64,000 nt of DNA from Ustulina deusta (GCA_023159155.1 JAJNNX010000029.1:372001-436000); one strand, 5' to 3'. Shown: positions 23,336 through 35,574, numbered from the stretch's first letter. A program made the numbers and translations. Notes: generated by a model not told the origin, from the sequence alone.

Positions 23336-25533
23336 TTAGATGTTTCCGCTCGCCTCAATATCCTCTTCATGTACGTTGCCGTTGCTTGTAGATATTGATC
23401 CTTTCCCATCTCCATTTACAAAAGTCCCAGTGGAAGTAGCACTGCTAGCATCCCCTCTCTCACTCATGTAATGTATGACAACCGAGTAGATCGAAACAAG
23501 AGTTCCTAGTGCTGCCCATGCAACCGCCCCGTAGTACGCCGCCTGGTACCCGCGCAGACGAGCCTCGACCAGGGTACTGCCACCGTGCTGGAAAGCTACG
23601 CTGTTGGAGATTACAGTTAGAACCGCGACGCCTAGAACCGCGCCTCCAACGTTCAGGGCCATCTAGACACCCAGGTTAGGTGATAAATCTTGATCGATAG
23701 AGGGGCTCGGCGGCAGGGAAATAATATTATAGTGACTTAATAGTGAATAGGGTAGTGTAAACATACGTTGAATACGCCAGCCACCGATCCTTGGTCCTCC
23801 GCTGAGGCACTGATGACAACTTTTACTAGAGAGACATAATATCCAGAGGCAAGGCCAATTATATATAGGATCATTCCCGGGAAGCACAGCCGCCAGTAGT
23901 CGTTGGTGGAGTTAACAAAGGTGAATAGAGTAACCCCTGCGATTGCAAACAGCCAACTCAAGAGCAAGATGATTCGTGGTCCTTTTGGGCTCATGAGTCG
24001 TGGCAAAATCATATTAGTCAAAAACGCTGTCACGCCGAGTGGGATGAAGTGGATTGAGGTCTCAAGCGCGTTAAAGCCAAGATCTGTAGGAAACAATGAC
24101 AGCATTTGCTGATTAGCCACCATCACTCGGATTGAGGGAGCCATCATTCTAGGGCTGGAAACTATTGGATAGAAGATCGTTTATTTGTACTTACCTTGCA
24201 ACTGGAGGGCGAGAAAATAGTTTGCACCTTGCCAGACCGCATATGTGATCGCAGCTAGGACGCACGCGGAAGGCAAATCCGTCGTCTTCCAGAGATGTCC
24301 CGGCACGAATGGGTACTGAGCAATCTTTGCCTCGACAAAAACGAAACCAACAAGTAGTACAACGGCTGTTACTAAGGTCCCGATGACGCCGCCATTCGAC
24401 CAGCCAATGGTGTTGCCAGATGTGAGAGAATATATAAGCAGAATCAAGCCTGGAATAGAGAGTGCTGTGCCCAGGGGGTTAACTCTCTCCAGAATCTCGA
24501 ATAAAGAGAGCGATCCGGCGCTCCCAGGGCTCTGCTTTCGGAAGAGGAACAGAGCGAGGACGTTGAGTAATCCTTCAACGATTAGAGGAAACCAAAATAT
24601 CTAGAGTGGCTATCAGCTTCGAAAAGAGAAAATGACAAGGACATCAAGAAATGAGGACATACCCATCTCCAGGAAACCAGTGACGTAAACAGACCTCCAA
24701 TGATGGGCCCAAGTCTGGAACAGTGAGTCGGAATACTTCAAAGACAATGACTCAACGCACACAAAACCCACAGCTCCTGTAGCTCCCCACCAGGCAAGGG
24801 CGAGGGCATGCTCATCCGGGTCGGGGAAAAGGTGTTTAGTCATCGCCTGGGCCGAGGGGATGGTAAAAGCGGCGGCGAGGCCTGAAACACTAAGATATTA
24901 GCAAAGGTAAATAGTGGTTCAGACGACCAACGCAAGATCCTGGGCTAGACATAATACAAAGGGGGCACCAGACCTTGGAGAGCGCGGGCAACAAGGAAGC
25001 CAATCTTATTAGGCACCAGCGCGCAAATTAGAGTAAAGACATTAAAGGCAAACATTGAAACCTTCAGCATAAGCTCCTGGCCAAATATATCGCCGAGACG
25101 GCCGCCGACCATCAGCAAGCCGCCGTACTAAGACAGGCGAATCGACCACGTCAGCCAGCGTAGCAAGAATACATGTTAAAGCCTGAGGGAGGGGGCGAGG
25201 GGGCGAGGGGATGACGATGAAGAGCAGCGCGCAGTACCGTAAGTGAGTAGGCCGTCAGGACCCATTGGAGCGAACCGTCGTCAAAGCCCAGTTCCTTCTT
25301 GATGGTAGGCAGGGCAATTGTGGCCATTCCCAAACTCGAAATGTCAACAAATTGGGTGAGACATCTACACACAATGCGTGAGAACGTCAGCTCAGGATTA
25401 CCGTCAGTATTTCCAGGGGGGGCTCTACTCACACCACGGCAAGCCGAATATATTGAAGCCCTCGGCCAGTTCTTACTGCTACCGATGTTGTTGTTGATGC
25501 GTCGCGAGGCGGTGATTTCTCACGTGTGGACAT
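23336..25533 (-). CDS. MFS drug:H+ antiporter-type transporter
   Basis: Eight exons: 25533-25433, 25364-25238, 25127-24974, 24881-24761, 24714-24663, 24600-24195, 24083-23767 and 23662-23336, giving 534 aa. About 14 hydrophobic segments are expected; the visible signatures are CLTQFVDISSLGMATIALP (TM1), GGRLGDIFG (loop 2-3, motif A) and GAVGFVLGPIIGG (motif C of antiporters). Cytosolic tails are short at the N end and Gly/Ser-rich at the C end. One intron is only 46 nt (24715-24760, GTGCGT donor). The start at 25533 adds a basic N-terminus; the ATG at 25432 falls within the first intron. Likely exporter of the cluster product, in the plasma membrane. Divergent from P450-B. Confidence 0.9.
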
Positions 25534-26600
25534 CGTACCTATTGGTATCTCTCCGCGTGTTCAAAAGCAGTGGTGCTTAAGAGTCAAAGGGAGGATAATG
25601 ACACTGCGAATGTTGGTGTGTCTTCGAATCTCCACGATTTTTTATCTCTTGAACGCATAAGCCTAGAGATAGTCAAATATGATATCATAACCTGAAAGTC
25701 TATCGGGGTGTTGAAGACAGGTAAAACCAACGATGGAGCCCACCCCATTGGGCATCTTGTCGACGGAAATTGAGTGCTCCCAATCAAGGGAGATGTTGGG
25801 GATACTGTCAGGGTGACCCGTGGGTGGTTTTGGAAGCGATGATTTCGCTGTTACATCCGCGCCTAGGCCTCTGAGAGGATTGACATATAGTGTGTAGTGT
25901 ACCGATTGTGCTTGGCCGTATGTATGCAACGATACACTGCATGCTCGGGCCAGAGCCGATCTTGATCAGGGGCAAAATAAAGTTGTATGGGACTAGTCGA
26001 TCGTTAGGGGGCAAATATGAATAATATCCTACCTAGTTAATTTGGGGAAGCCAACAGCTGCGGGAGCGGCCGCACCTTTTCAACAGGGATCCGCGCCAAG
26101 TACTAGTAAGGGGTATATGTAAAATAATAGAAACGCACCCTCATGGTAAATTTCCATTGGCATTGCCCCGAGTTTCTTCGTTCTCATTTCAAAGCAAGTG
26201 ACCGAATCCGGGGCCGAGCCTTCTACACAAGGTAAGGCTTCATTTTTGCGGGGCGCCGTAAGTGTGAATGCGGGTGATAAGATGTGCATATGATCCCTCC
26301 GAGGACGTGATTACGTGCAAGGTTTAATATCCTCCCTGCAGCAAGGGTCTGCATGGTATGAGTACATACGCGGTATTTTTTGTCTAACTTTAGATCCTTC
26401 CCATGTTGAGTTCAAGGCTTGGCAAGATCTACACATGGTGTAGAGACATTGACAAGGGAAACTGTTCTTTGTCATTAAGTTTCCCCATCTTGGGATGTGT
26501 GGTATGCATGTTAGATTTCATGGACGTGGTCAGCAGTGCAGTCTGGGATATTCAACTCTACTTCTGAGTGTCAGAGTTAACAACGGCGATATATGTCGCG
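25534..26600. promoter_or_regulatory. Shared promoter region, MFS transporter / P450-B
   Basis: 1067 bp between divergent start codons; such shared promoters are common in fungal clusters. Minus-strand frames at 25584-26289 have no recognisable family. I saw no copy of the CGG-N4-CCG palindrome here. Confidence 0.5.
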
Positions 26601-28295
26601 ATGGTTGTACTTAGCGATCTTGTTACTTGGAAGGGCTTGGTCTTTGAGCTTCTTGTCTTTACATTAACTCTTCTCGCCTCGAGGCGATACTTTTCGCCTC
26701 TAAGAGATATTCCAGGGCCCTTTCTCGCCTCTTTCTCTAGACTATGGCATGTTGTGACAATCTCTAGAGGCAAACAAAGCATAAAAATGCTTGAACTTCA
26801 CAGAAAACATGGTATGTGACGATTCTACTAGGATTGAAAAATTAGTAACGCGCTTTTTTTTCTTTTTTGACGTTCAATTCACAGGTCCTTTCGTACGCAT
26901 TGCACATGATGAAGTGAGCGTTGGTCACCCAGAGGGAATCAGAAAAGTCCTCCTAGCGCCGAATCCAAAGGTATTCCATGCTGTACGTGGTTGGTGGTTA
27001 AGGGGTACTATACTGATCTTCATGATGCCTGTAGTCACCATGGTACAAGCTCATGGCATTCCCGGACTGGCGATTTCAAAGCCCGCTGTCTACTATTGAG
27101 CCTAAGGCTAAAAATGAGCGAGCCAGATGGCTAGCATCTGGCTTCTCAACTACCAACGTGATAAAGACTGAGAGCAATATGGACCGGCAGATCATTCGGC
27201 TCAAGAACTGGATTGATAAGTATGCAGAGTCTAAGAAGCCAATGGAGTTGGACAAGTTCCTGACTTATTGTACCTTCGATGTCCTTGGAGAAGTCATGTT
27301 TAGCAAGGCCTTTGGTTTTCTCGACAATGGCACCGACATTGGAGACACGATTGCGTGGTCAGGCATACTCAATATGATGGTGACATGTGGCGGGTACTAC
27401 CGCTGGCTACTCAACATTTTCCTGATGAATCCGGTCATCACGTCGCTTACGGCTACACCAATGGGCTATCTTGGCGAGCTGTCCCAGGGCGCACTGCAGG
27501 AGCGTCGCGATGATCCCTCAGATCACCCTGATGTTGTCAATTTGTGGTTTGAGAATCACCGGAAACACCCCGACCGGGTCTCCTTTCGGGATATCCAGGG
27601 TGCTAATGCGACAGTAATTGGTGCAGGATCAGACACAATCTCCTGCGCAGCGCAGTCCTTTATATACCACCTCCTTCGGCACCCAGAGAAGCTGAAAAAG
27701 GCTAGAGCTGAGATAGAGCACTATCGGAAAACGGAGGGTGCTTGCTACGGACGAGTGATCTCCTTTGCCGACACCCAAAAGTTGACATACATCAATGCTT
27801 GTATCAAAGAAGGCATACGGGTTTTCACACCGGTTCAATGGCAGCTGGCTCGCCAAGCGGCAAAGGGAGGCGTTACCATTGGTGACCGGACGTTTCCCGA
27901 AGGCACTCTGCTGTCTGTTAACCCACACGTGATGCATCGTAATCGTGAGATTTGGGGCGAAGACGCAGATGAGTTCCGCCCAGAACGCTGGTTGGAAGAG
28001 GAAAATACATCCCGCGAGAAGTACTGGATACCAGTAAGCGCCCTAATTACTTCCAAGCTACTTCGTTGTTTATATGGTATACTTACCACCCACTAAGTGG
28101 AGTGCTGGGTTCGCCTCGTGTCCTGGCCAAAACGTTGCGAAGATGGAAATGCCAAAGTTAATCGCGACATTACTGCGAGACTACGACTTCCAACAAGTCA
28201 ATGAGGGCCAGGAATGGAGCTACGAAGCCACTTTTGGACTTTTGCCTTATAATTGGCCCGTATACGTAAAGAAGACAGAACTTTATGATTTGTAA
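26601..28295 (+). CDS. Cytochrome P450 (P450-B, pisatin-demethylase-like features)
   Basis: Four exons, 26601-26811, 26885-26970, 27035-28033 and 28098-28295, give 497 aa. It has an N-terminal anchor (about 8-28), PLRDIPGPFLASFSRLW as hinge, an I-helix VIGAGSDTIS with the normal AGxDT, the K-helix KEGIR, the PERF-region FRPERW, and the heme loop PWSAGFASCPG with Cys440, in which Trp takes the place of the usual Phe. That Trp variant and the overall pattern are typical of pisatin-demethylase-like fungal P450s. The start is the first in-frame ATG; there is no ATG upstream in this frame. Scaffold oxidation is inferred from context. Unlike P450-A, C and D it belongs to a separate P450 group. Confidence 0.92.
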
Positions 28296-28898
28296 GATGC
28301 CATGAAGAGCTACGTATAATGAGAACTATTGTATTTTACGATGTCTAGAAATATTTACAACGTGATTGGCCAAGGATAATGCTGGGGCAAGACGCAGATC
28401 ACTCACCAAGCTAAACAATATCGCCCAAGTGTAAGGGTCGCATTTATTCGATAAGGTGAATTTTACCTCTGGCATTCTAGCTAGGAATAATCTACAAGGC
28501 AAACATTTTATAGAAATTATGGTGGTAATTATTGGCACGATCAAACGTTTGGTGGGTCAAGGGACAGTAATAACAATCGTAATCGCCAAGATCGGGACCC
28601 CATGCTTTGATTACATAGTCAACGAAGAGTGAGAAGAAGCTTTCTCTATTTACTAAAACTCTTATTGATTTGGGATGTCCCATTTGAGGTACCTAGTACC
28701 ATCATTTCAACTTCGGATTCCCTGGACCTGTGTCAAGTCTTGCAGCTAAACTGACGGCTGAAAAAATAAAAGAAAAATGGCTTGTCGCTGGGTCCATTGA
28801 GTAAGTTCATAATTTAGTAAGTAAGGACGTTCTTGACAAGGAAACGAGGTCCTTCCTATAATTCCCGAGTCAGCACCACAACGTCATGGACCACCCTA
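28296..28898. other. Convergent intergenic spacer
   Basis: 603 bp between the stop codons of P450-B and P450-C. AT-rich, no gene; serves as 3' flank for both. Confidence 0.55.
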
Positions 28899-30755
28899 TC
28901 AAGCAAGAACAAGCGAATCTTGAAATGATGTACCTCCTGTTAGGATGTTAAGACTAACCTTCCAGCGCTTCGGCTCCGAGACAATCATGTCACTATACAT
29001 CTCAATGTGTTCAAGTGTCGTCTCAAAGGGTTCTAGGTCTATTCTCAATACACATTGAGAAACCATAATATACAATTCAGCCCAAGCCAGGCTAAGGGGG
29101 AAGGTAATGTTAGTCAGGCACTAAATACAGTTCCATCTAGAATGGCTACTTACTTAGAACCCAGGCAATTTCTCGTACCTCGCGAGAAAGGTACAAAAGA
29201 TTTCTCAAGCCTATGGCGTTCCTCTATATTCCCTAGCCAGCGCTCCGGATCGAAGCGCAATGGCTCGGGAAATATTTCCGGGTTGTGGTGCATGTGAGAT
29301 ATTGATAAGCTGACCGGTGTATTTTGGGGAATTGTCCAGTCCTTATATTGGAGTACTCGATCAGGCGCCGCTCGAGCTGAACGCATTGTAGCACCGAACC
29401 CAAGCCGAAGAGACTCTTTCAATACAGCTGTGAAGTATGGGAGCTGTTCTAGCTCCTGAAACTTAACCGGCCGCCGAGGATCTGGCATAATGGTGAGAAT
29501 CTCGGCTCGAAGCCGTGCTAGCATGTCTGGATTGGTAGTCAAGTACCAAATAGCCGTAGTCAATGTCCAAGATACCGTGCCAGTTCCTGCGTTTAAGATA
29601 GTTTTGGCCTCAAACATCAAACGTTTTGGAGTTTTCTCCGATAGACTCAAATCTGGATCTGCGATGATTTCACGCAACACCGTTGGATGCTCTTTCGTCC
29701 TAGACCCATGTCAGCATATGCCTTCCCCTTTTCGGAGGTGGGTGATCTTACTCGTCGGGGTTTGTACGCAATAAATGATGTGCGATACTTAGGCAGGTGT
29801 CATCCCAGTCAAGAAGAACTTTGACTACATTGGCACCAATTAGTGATTTTCTATACCAGGAATGATTCAAGGTTCAAAGGGAATTAAGGAATTGCTTACT
29901 GTTGGGATTCGTAGCCAAAACGAACCACCTGGGCAAATTGTTGACTGAAATTTCTCCCATTAGAGATAGTGACGATGACGTCTATATGCGAACTTACAAA
30001 CAGTCATAAGCAATGGAAATGCCTTTACGAGATGGCCAAACTCGCCTAGGCCTCGAAATGTTTTGCGAAGTTCACTAGTAAACCCCTCGCGGTCGATCAG
30101 GCCAAGTTTCGAATCTATGGTGTATTCGGCAATAGCGTCCTAATGTCAAGTCAATTAACGGCGAAAAGCATACGGAGTTGTCGAACCATACTAGCGTGAA
30201 GTCCCCAAATGCACCTTCAAAATCAATCGGAGTTCCTGTATTGCAATAAGATTCGAGCTTTTCACAAAGCTTGTTTGCTAGGTCTTGGACAACATGTTGA
30301 AGGGCGCTGACTTTCTGCTTGGAAAAAAACCTGTTCAGTGCACCCCGACGTAGACGATGGTGATCATGATCTAGCGTTCCGAAAGCCGAGAAGCCAGGAT
30401 CCATTGATCGGACCATATATGGAGGTTTTGCCCATTTGCCATTACCAGAGTATACGGAGTCAAAAAATGTCGGGTCATAAACGTGTAGTTCCTGAGGGTT
30501 GATTCGGATGATAGGCCCATATTGCCGGTGCATTTCTTCAATCCGATGGACGTACTTCCCGCGTTTAATGACATCATAGTATCCCTCATAGAGAAATGTC
30601 CCTGCCGCCAGTTTGGGCCCAGGAAATTTTGCTAGCGGATGGAGGTACAGTCGGTAGATGACTTTTACAGCATGGACTATGATCCACAGGCAAAGAAGTA
30701 TGAGTAGCACCCGTCGAGGCGAGCGCTGGGCGCTGTCGTCAGTTGAAGAAGACAT
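28899..30755 (-). CDS. Cytochrome P450 (P450-C, paralogue of P450-A)
   Basis: Six exons, 30755-30192, 30139-29998, 29944-29900, 29824-29752, 29699-29154 and 29091-28899, give 520 aa. Features: an N-terminal anchor (about 14-38), hinge [14 protein letters not shown]-helix NAGTGTVSW, K-helix KESLR, PERW in the meander, and heme loop FSRGTRNCLG with Cys453. The last 20 or so residues (after EPKRWK) are less certain: the frame runs to a TGA at 28901-28899 without a known C-terminal motif. It shares with P450-A the GPIIRI and RFFSKQKV-like segments and the LAWAELYI C-terminal helix, which suggests duplication. It lies 849 bp downstream of the terpene synthase on the same strand. Confidence 0.9.
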
Positions 30756-31603
30756 GCTAATTCAGAGCAGCACCAGCACGGAAGTTGGGCACAGTAATCC
30801 AGATTGTAACTACAACCCGAAGCATAGTATCTAGTAGCCGTTATTCATGCCTATTATATCTAGGGCTTGAAGGCATGTACCATTCATCACGACAAGCCCT
30901 GTATCTGCTAACATGAACATCTAGAAAGTTACTGCAGCACTGGCGATAATGCAACGTGCGAAAACCCCCCAAAAAACCGCTTCCATGACGAGAAATTGCC
31001 GTAGTAGGAGAGAGCTGCATTAGCTGATGCATGTGGCGTAAGAGGAGTACACGTGAGATAACATCCTTTGATGTCGGCTCTTCCTACCATGCCGAAGCAG
31101 AAGTTGGTAACGATGATGTATGAATGTGCTGGGGTGTTTCCCTTACTACCTATGTAAGCAGGGCAAATGTCCGGCTTGGTTGTATTCCGATCGATCTGTA
31201 GACTAGTAGGCATCTGTACGAGCTAATGCATCTAAATCGGACATGGAATTCTAAATGTAGTCAAATTTGGATAGCGTTGCATTGATCCAACCAATCAACT
31301 CCACCATAGAGTGGTGGAGTGTATGCTGAGCAGGCATAATCGAGCCAATCATTCAGGTCACTTGTCATTGATTATGCACGATCCTTCACATGTGCATATT
31401 AAGAGATAGTTTGGGGAAACATGTAGGGTTTAGTGTGTGTCATGCATTGTCTCCCATTCTAACATGCCTATTCAGGCCATAAATCAAAGAAACTTGTAAA
31501 TAGAGGCTACCTCTCAAGACGTGATATTGCACTTAGCCACATGTGCACGCTCTAGTAGCCGTAAATCTCCTCGAGCAAGGTCTCTTCTGTAGACATTTGG
31601 CCC
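30756..31603. other. Intergenic, P450-C promoter
   Basis: 848 bp between the synthase stop and the P450-C start. It contains an inverted repeat (31298-31320) and no supported gene. Confidence 0.5.
31298..31320. promoter_or_regulatory. Perfect inverted repeat, 9-bp arms
   Basis: ACTCCACCA - TAGAG - TGGTGGAGT, about 540 bp upstream of P450-C and about 280 bp beyond the synthase stop. Could be a regulatory palindrome or an RNA hairpin; no known factor assigned. Confidence 0.4.
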
Positions 31604-33316
31604 TCAAGCGGGCAGGTTCAAGACACGCGTCGCCCGGACCTGGGGGCCTTCATCCTTCAAATATCTACCACTCTTGTAACTATACCGAGCCACATTAGCT
31701 TATTGATTCATCTGTTATTGGATGCTTTAACTCACCTCCAGTAGAGATTACCAAGAGCAATATTGCGACAGCCGTCAACGTACTTCAGCACTTCTCTGTC
31801 AACATCCTCTCCCCAGATGGGCATCTCTGCTAGTGCACGGTACCACCGCCTATAGCAATCATCAAGCATGTCCTCAATTTTATCCACAGCTTGTTGCTCG
31901 GATAGACCCTGCTTCTTTAGCAGAATGATGAGGTTATGATCAACACCGTACTCCTGAGAGTGTGTTAGGCTTTGAAACGAGAACCGAAAAAAAAAAAAAT
32001 TTTGGGGAGGGAATCGATGAAAAGGGACTCACTATATCTTTTCTCAATGACAGAATATCATTTACCCTATGATTTATTAGTACTTCCCTATTAGGAGGAA
32101 TGGCACCTACAAGTAGACGAGGTCTGCCGAAATCTTTTCGCATTCGACAATAGACGGGTGATCGAGCACCGATTGTGAGATCTTGATATCACAAGCATAC
32201 CTGTGAAGGCGATCAGTATTTTCGAGCAAGATGTATATTAGTGCGCATACTCTACAAGAGAGCAAGACGGCATTGCTCCAATTGACTGTCTTCGGAAGTC
32301 GATGTACTCATCGATAGTGAGTTTTCTCTGTGTTCGCTGAATCTCTACTTGGCGAAGCAGGCCTGTAAAGTAGTCTTTGTGGTTCTTGATCCATCTCCGT
32401 TGCTGTTCTGTCAAGTTGGTAAGTAGCAGTTAATAAGGTGTATAGCGCGGAGCAGAAAGTTAATAGTGTATGTGATACGATGGTGATAGTATTTGATAAG
32501 CAAGCAACTTACCACGTCCAGCTCGCTAGGTAATAAGATGTTTCTTAGCCATTCAATCATCCCCAGGGAGGAGATTTAGCATACCTTTTGCAATCTTTTC
32601 CATGTAGTCTGGAACACATGTTGGATAGGATTCGTTTCCTTTGAAATTGGGGGATGATCATCCGTCATAATTGCTATAGTGGCGTTGATCTCCTCTTGCG
32701 CCAGGTCAGAGTCATCCGAGAGGTGCCCCTCGTCGAATTCTATAGCAGATTTGGTCTGTTACACTTTTTTCTCAGATTAAAGATGAGGATTTTTACCTAC
32801 GATCGTCAAAAGCAAAGACCTATATTCGTCATTTAGCAGGAATCATACAACAGTAGAAGATCTGGTTGCCCACCCAATGGTGCCAATCTACCATCATTCG
32901 GTAAGCCTCTTCGTCAGCATGGGGAGCCCATATCGCGTTCATATAGGCGAAGTCGGCCTTAGAGTTACGCTTCGCCATTTTTTTATCTAGGTTGTAGACC
33001 CTTTCATGGTTTTCGTTAGCTGCCTTGTTTGATAACTGAAAAAGAACATGTCTTACATTGCAGCCCAAGCATCAGCCTGAGGCTTTATCTTTTCGTAATG
33101 GGGATTTATCAGAGGCTCAACGGACATAATGGACGAAAACATGTCAGGGATATTGACAGAGGAGGACTTGGCAGTAGACTGGTCCTCGCTGGTAACAGCA
33201 TCAGTCGCTGTCCCTGAAGAAATGCTTCCGGTAGAGAAGGTCTCTGAGAATCCGGCCTCTGATGAGCTAGATCTCACCGAACGACTCTTTGCTGGTGGCA
33301 TTTCCACCGCTTCCAT
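31604..33316 (-). CDS. Class I terpene (sesquiterpene) synthase
   Basis: Ten exons: 33316-33057, 33000-32874, 32819-32801, 32739-32585, about 32525-32513, 32407-32251, 32200-32111, 32066-32033, 31953-31736 and 31679-31604, giving 382 aa, usual for fungal sesquiterpene cyclases. An N-terminal Ser-rich stretch (about 1-55) precedes the fold. The metal-binding Asp-rich motif FDDQFDEGHL starts at Asp134-Asp135 with Asp138. The pyrophosphate-sensing Arg is probably Arg230 (DFRRQSIG). The NSE triad is NDILSLRKD with Asn276, Ser280 and Asp284 in place of Glu. The C-terminal Arg363-Tyr364 pair is in SGRYL. Two exons are tiny (19 and 13 nt); each is required to keep frame and rebuild a conserved motif. 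The first intron (56 nt) has a CTAAC branch site and an AAAG acceptor. It should cyclise farnesyl diphosphate in the cytosol; the product is unknown. Core enzyme of the cluster. Confidence 0.92.
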
Positions 33317-33842
33317 ATCGGTACAATTGTCAAGATAAGTGGATACGTATACAAGTGAGCAGAATGTCTTGTGTATTCAGGATGATCAGAAGGAAGAATC
33401 AAGGACTAAGGATCCGGGGGAATCTAGTGATACATATAGTCAGAGGATAGAGTGTACCTAATCTCCATATTCGAACAACAATTCCTTTTGCGTTCTGTGG
33501 CGGTGGAATTTTCATGAATATGAGCACTATGCATTCCCGCCATTTGCATCTTGCTAGAGAGTAAAGAAGGCATTGAAATTGTTGTGTTTGTAAAAGAGTA
33601 AGTACTGCGGGGCAGTTCGACCAAGCCTCCCAGGGGGCATAAGACGTGGCGAGCTATCCTCTATCTAAAGCTAGCTAGTTAGAAGCTTTAGAAGCTATCT
33701 TTATGCCTCTCGGGCGTGCTGTTTCATAACTTTGTATCCACTCTTTCCAGGACTTCCGTGCTTTATGTGTTCGTTAGTATTTTTAGGACGTGCTGCGGTA
33801 CCCTCTGCAGTTAAGGGTTATAGGTTGTGGGCTATAGGTATA

Positions 33843-33858
33843 GAGCGCAAGTGCGCTC
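33843..33858. repeat. Inverted repeat, 7-bp arms
   Basis: GAGCGCA - AG - TGCGCTC, perfect. Directly followed by a second inverted repeat, in otherwise AT-richer sequence. Confidence 0.5.
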
Positions 33859-33863
33859 CAATC

Positions 33864-33892
33864 CCCCTGAGCCAGCAAGTGCCGCTCAGGGG
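33864..33892. repeat. Inverted repeat, 9-bp arms
   Basis: CCCCTGAGC and GCTCAGGGG around an 11-base loop, 5 bp after the preceding palindrome. The pair could be the end of a small non-autonomous element or a structured RNA; nothing in the flanks settles it. Confidence 0.5.
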
Positions 33893-35574
33893 TTAGGCTT
33901 CAGGTCGGCCTATTATCCTATCGATAGCCGGAAGCGAGCGTAGAAAGACAGGCCGAGGTAAGTGTTTTAAAATTATACATTATTGTTTTGTTTGTACCCC
34001 TCTATCAGTCATACCAAACTATGCACCAAGAGATAATAGGAAGGGTAACGGAATGACTTTAAAGTAGAAATCACTCTACTTAAAAATCACACTAGGTGTT
34101 GAAAAATATAAACCAAAAATTCTTTATATAATAGATAATGAACTCGTTTCCATAAATGCAGTTAAAGAGACTAATTAATACATTACAGCATCGATTAAAC
34201 AACTTAACCATCACTACCTTGACGTCAATAGGCTAGTCACTATAGCTATTCACACCACACACCCTATTTCTCATCATCATCAACTCTTAGACCGCCCATG
34301 CCTCAAAATATGCCCCTGGTCAATGTTTTGCATACTTGTACCTTGACAGTACTGTCCCCAATCCTTGCGTGATTTATACTCAAAAGCCACATGACAACAC
34401 CTCTACCCCTGCTGAGAATATGGAACTTTGGACAATTTGATAACAATAGCCGTGCTAGTATTGCAAGTTTGAATGATAGGTCCACTGCACACACAGTATG
34501 CAAATTCATCCAAGGGACGCCAAGTCATAACAAGAGTATTGAGCTAAACTAATCACTCTGGAGCCCACGATCCATGTGTTCACTTTGTTCTGCTCTGGAT
34601 CGGACCCCGCTCCCCAGAGGGGCCAGTGATTTCAAAGGTGTATCAAGCCTTTGAAATCCTTGTTAGTTTGGAGCGGAATCAGCTCGTTCATGGGTATGTT
34701 ACGTTTACATGTTCTGTCTACAGGCTATCAGTCACCGCTACAGCATACGGCCCCAAAGGCCGTCAGCTTTGGATTGTGCGGGCTGCACATGCCAGAAGTC
34801 ATATCTGGTGGCCTGAATCGGATGGTATTGGAAATATATGACGGATTACGCCGAATTGAGAAGGTAGCTTGGGATAGTGATTATCTAAGCCTGGGGCTAA
34901 GAGGTTCCCAATCACACCTCTACGATGGCTACTTTGGTCTATTCTCTAGATAGCTGCAAGGGGGAAGCGATATGTGGGGAAACATTGTCCATAGCGTAAG
35001 TAAAATATGCAACGGTTTTCAATGCGTCCGCACGGCGTGATGGTACTTTTGTATACATCGTCTGGCTTTCGGCTATACAGGCCGACTAGCATTGAGAAAC
35101 CGTGAGTGGTGCATCTAGCTCCCGAACATAAAATTTCCGTTTTGGGTAAGCGAGGAAAGGCGGGCTTGGGGTGTGAACCTACATTTTAACCCAGATTGTA
35201 GATGGTGTCAGAAGAGACTATCAGAAATAACTAAAGAGATAGCATGCCAATCCTGCGTCCCACCTCCGGGCTTCTGCTCTAGGCAGATCGAAAACAAAGG
35301 CAACCTTGTCCTCCAGGATGTAAGCGGCTACCCAGGTGGTGATGCGCGAATTATGCAGGACCCCTTGGCATACCAGGCTCCGAAGGAAGCTGCGGGATGT
35401 TAGATGATATGGGATCGACTTTAGAGAGGCCCGAAGTTGTTAGATCATGCCGGACTGTCTCTACGAAGTTGACGGCGTTATTACTAGAATAGACCCCATT
35501 CAAAGAAGCCGTGCTTCAGAAGATTCTTGGAACACTACGGTCACCAATTTTTATCCAATGACATATCGACCATC

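Larger units (their letters stand above)
33317..35574. promoter_or_regulatory. Divergent intergenic region, terpene synthase / P450-D
   Basis: 2258 bp between divergent starts. Two adjacent GC hairpins lie at 33843-33892. Frames at 34626-34953 and 35173-35403 on the plus strand show no recognisable family; a decayed gene cannot be excluded. No tRNA seen. Confidence 0.45.

Noticed and set aside
25238..25432. Transporter start at the ATG at 25432
   Set aside because: That ATG lies at the start of a GTGAGT...TAG intron; the exon at 25533-25433 gives a better N-terminus and restores TM1.
34651..34953. 100-codon plus-strand frame between the synthase and P450-D
   Set aside because: No family signature; a second frame overlaps it almost fully.
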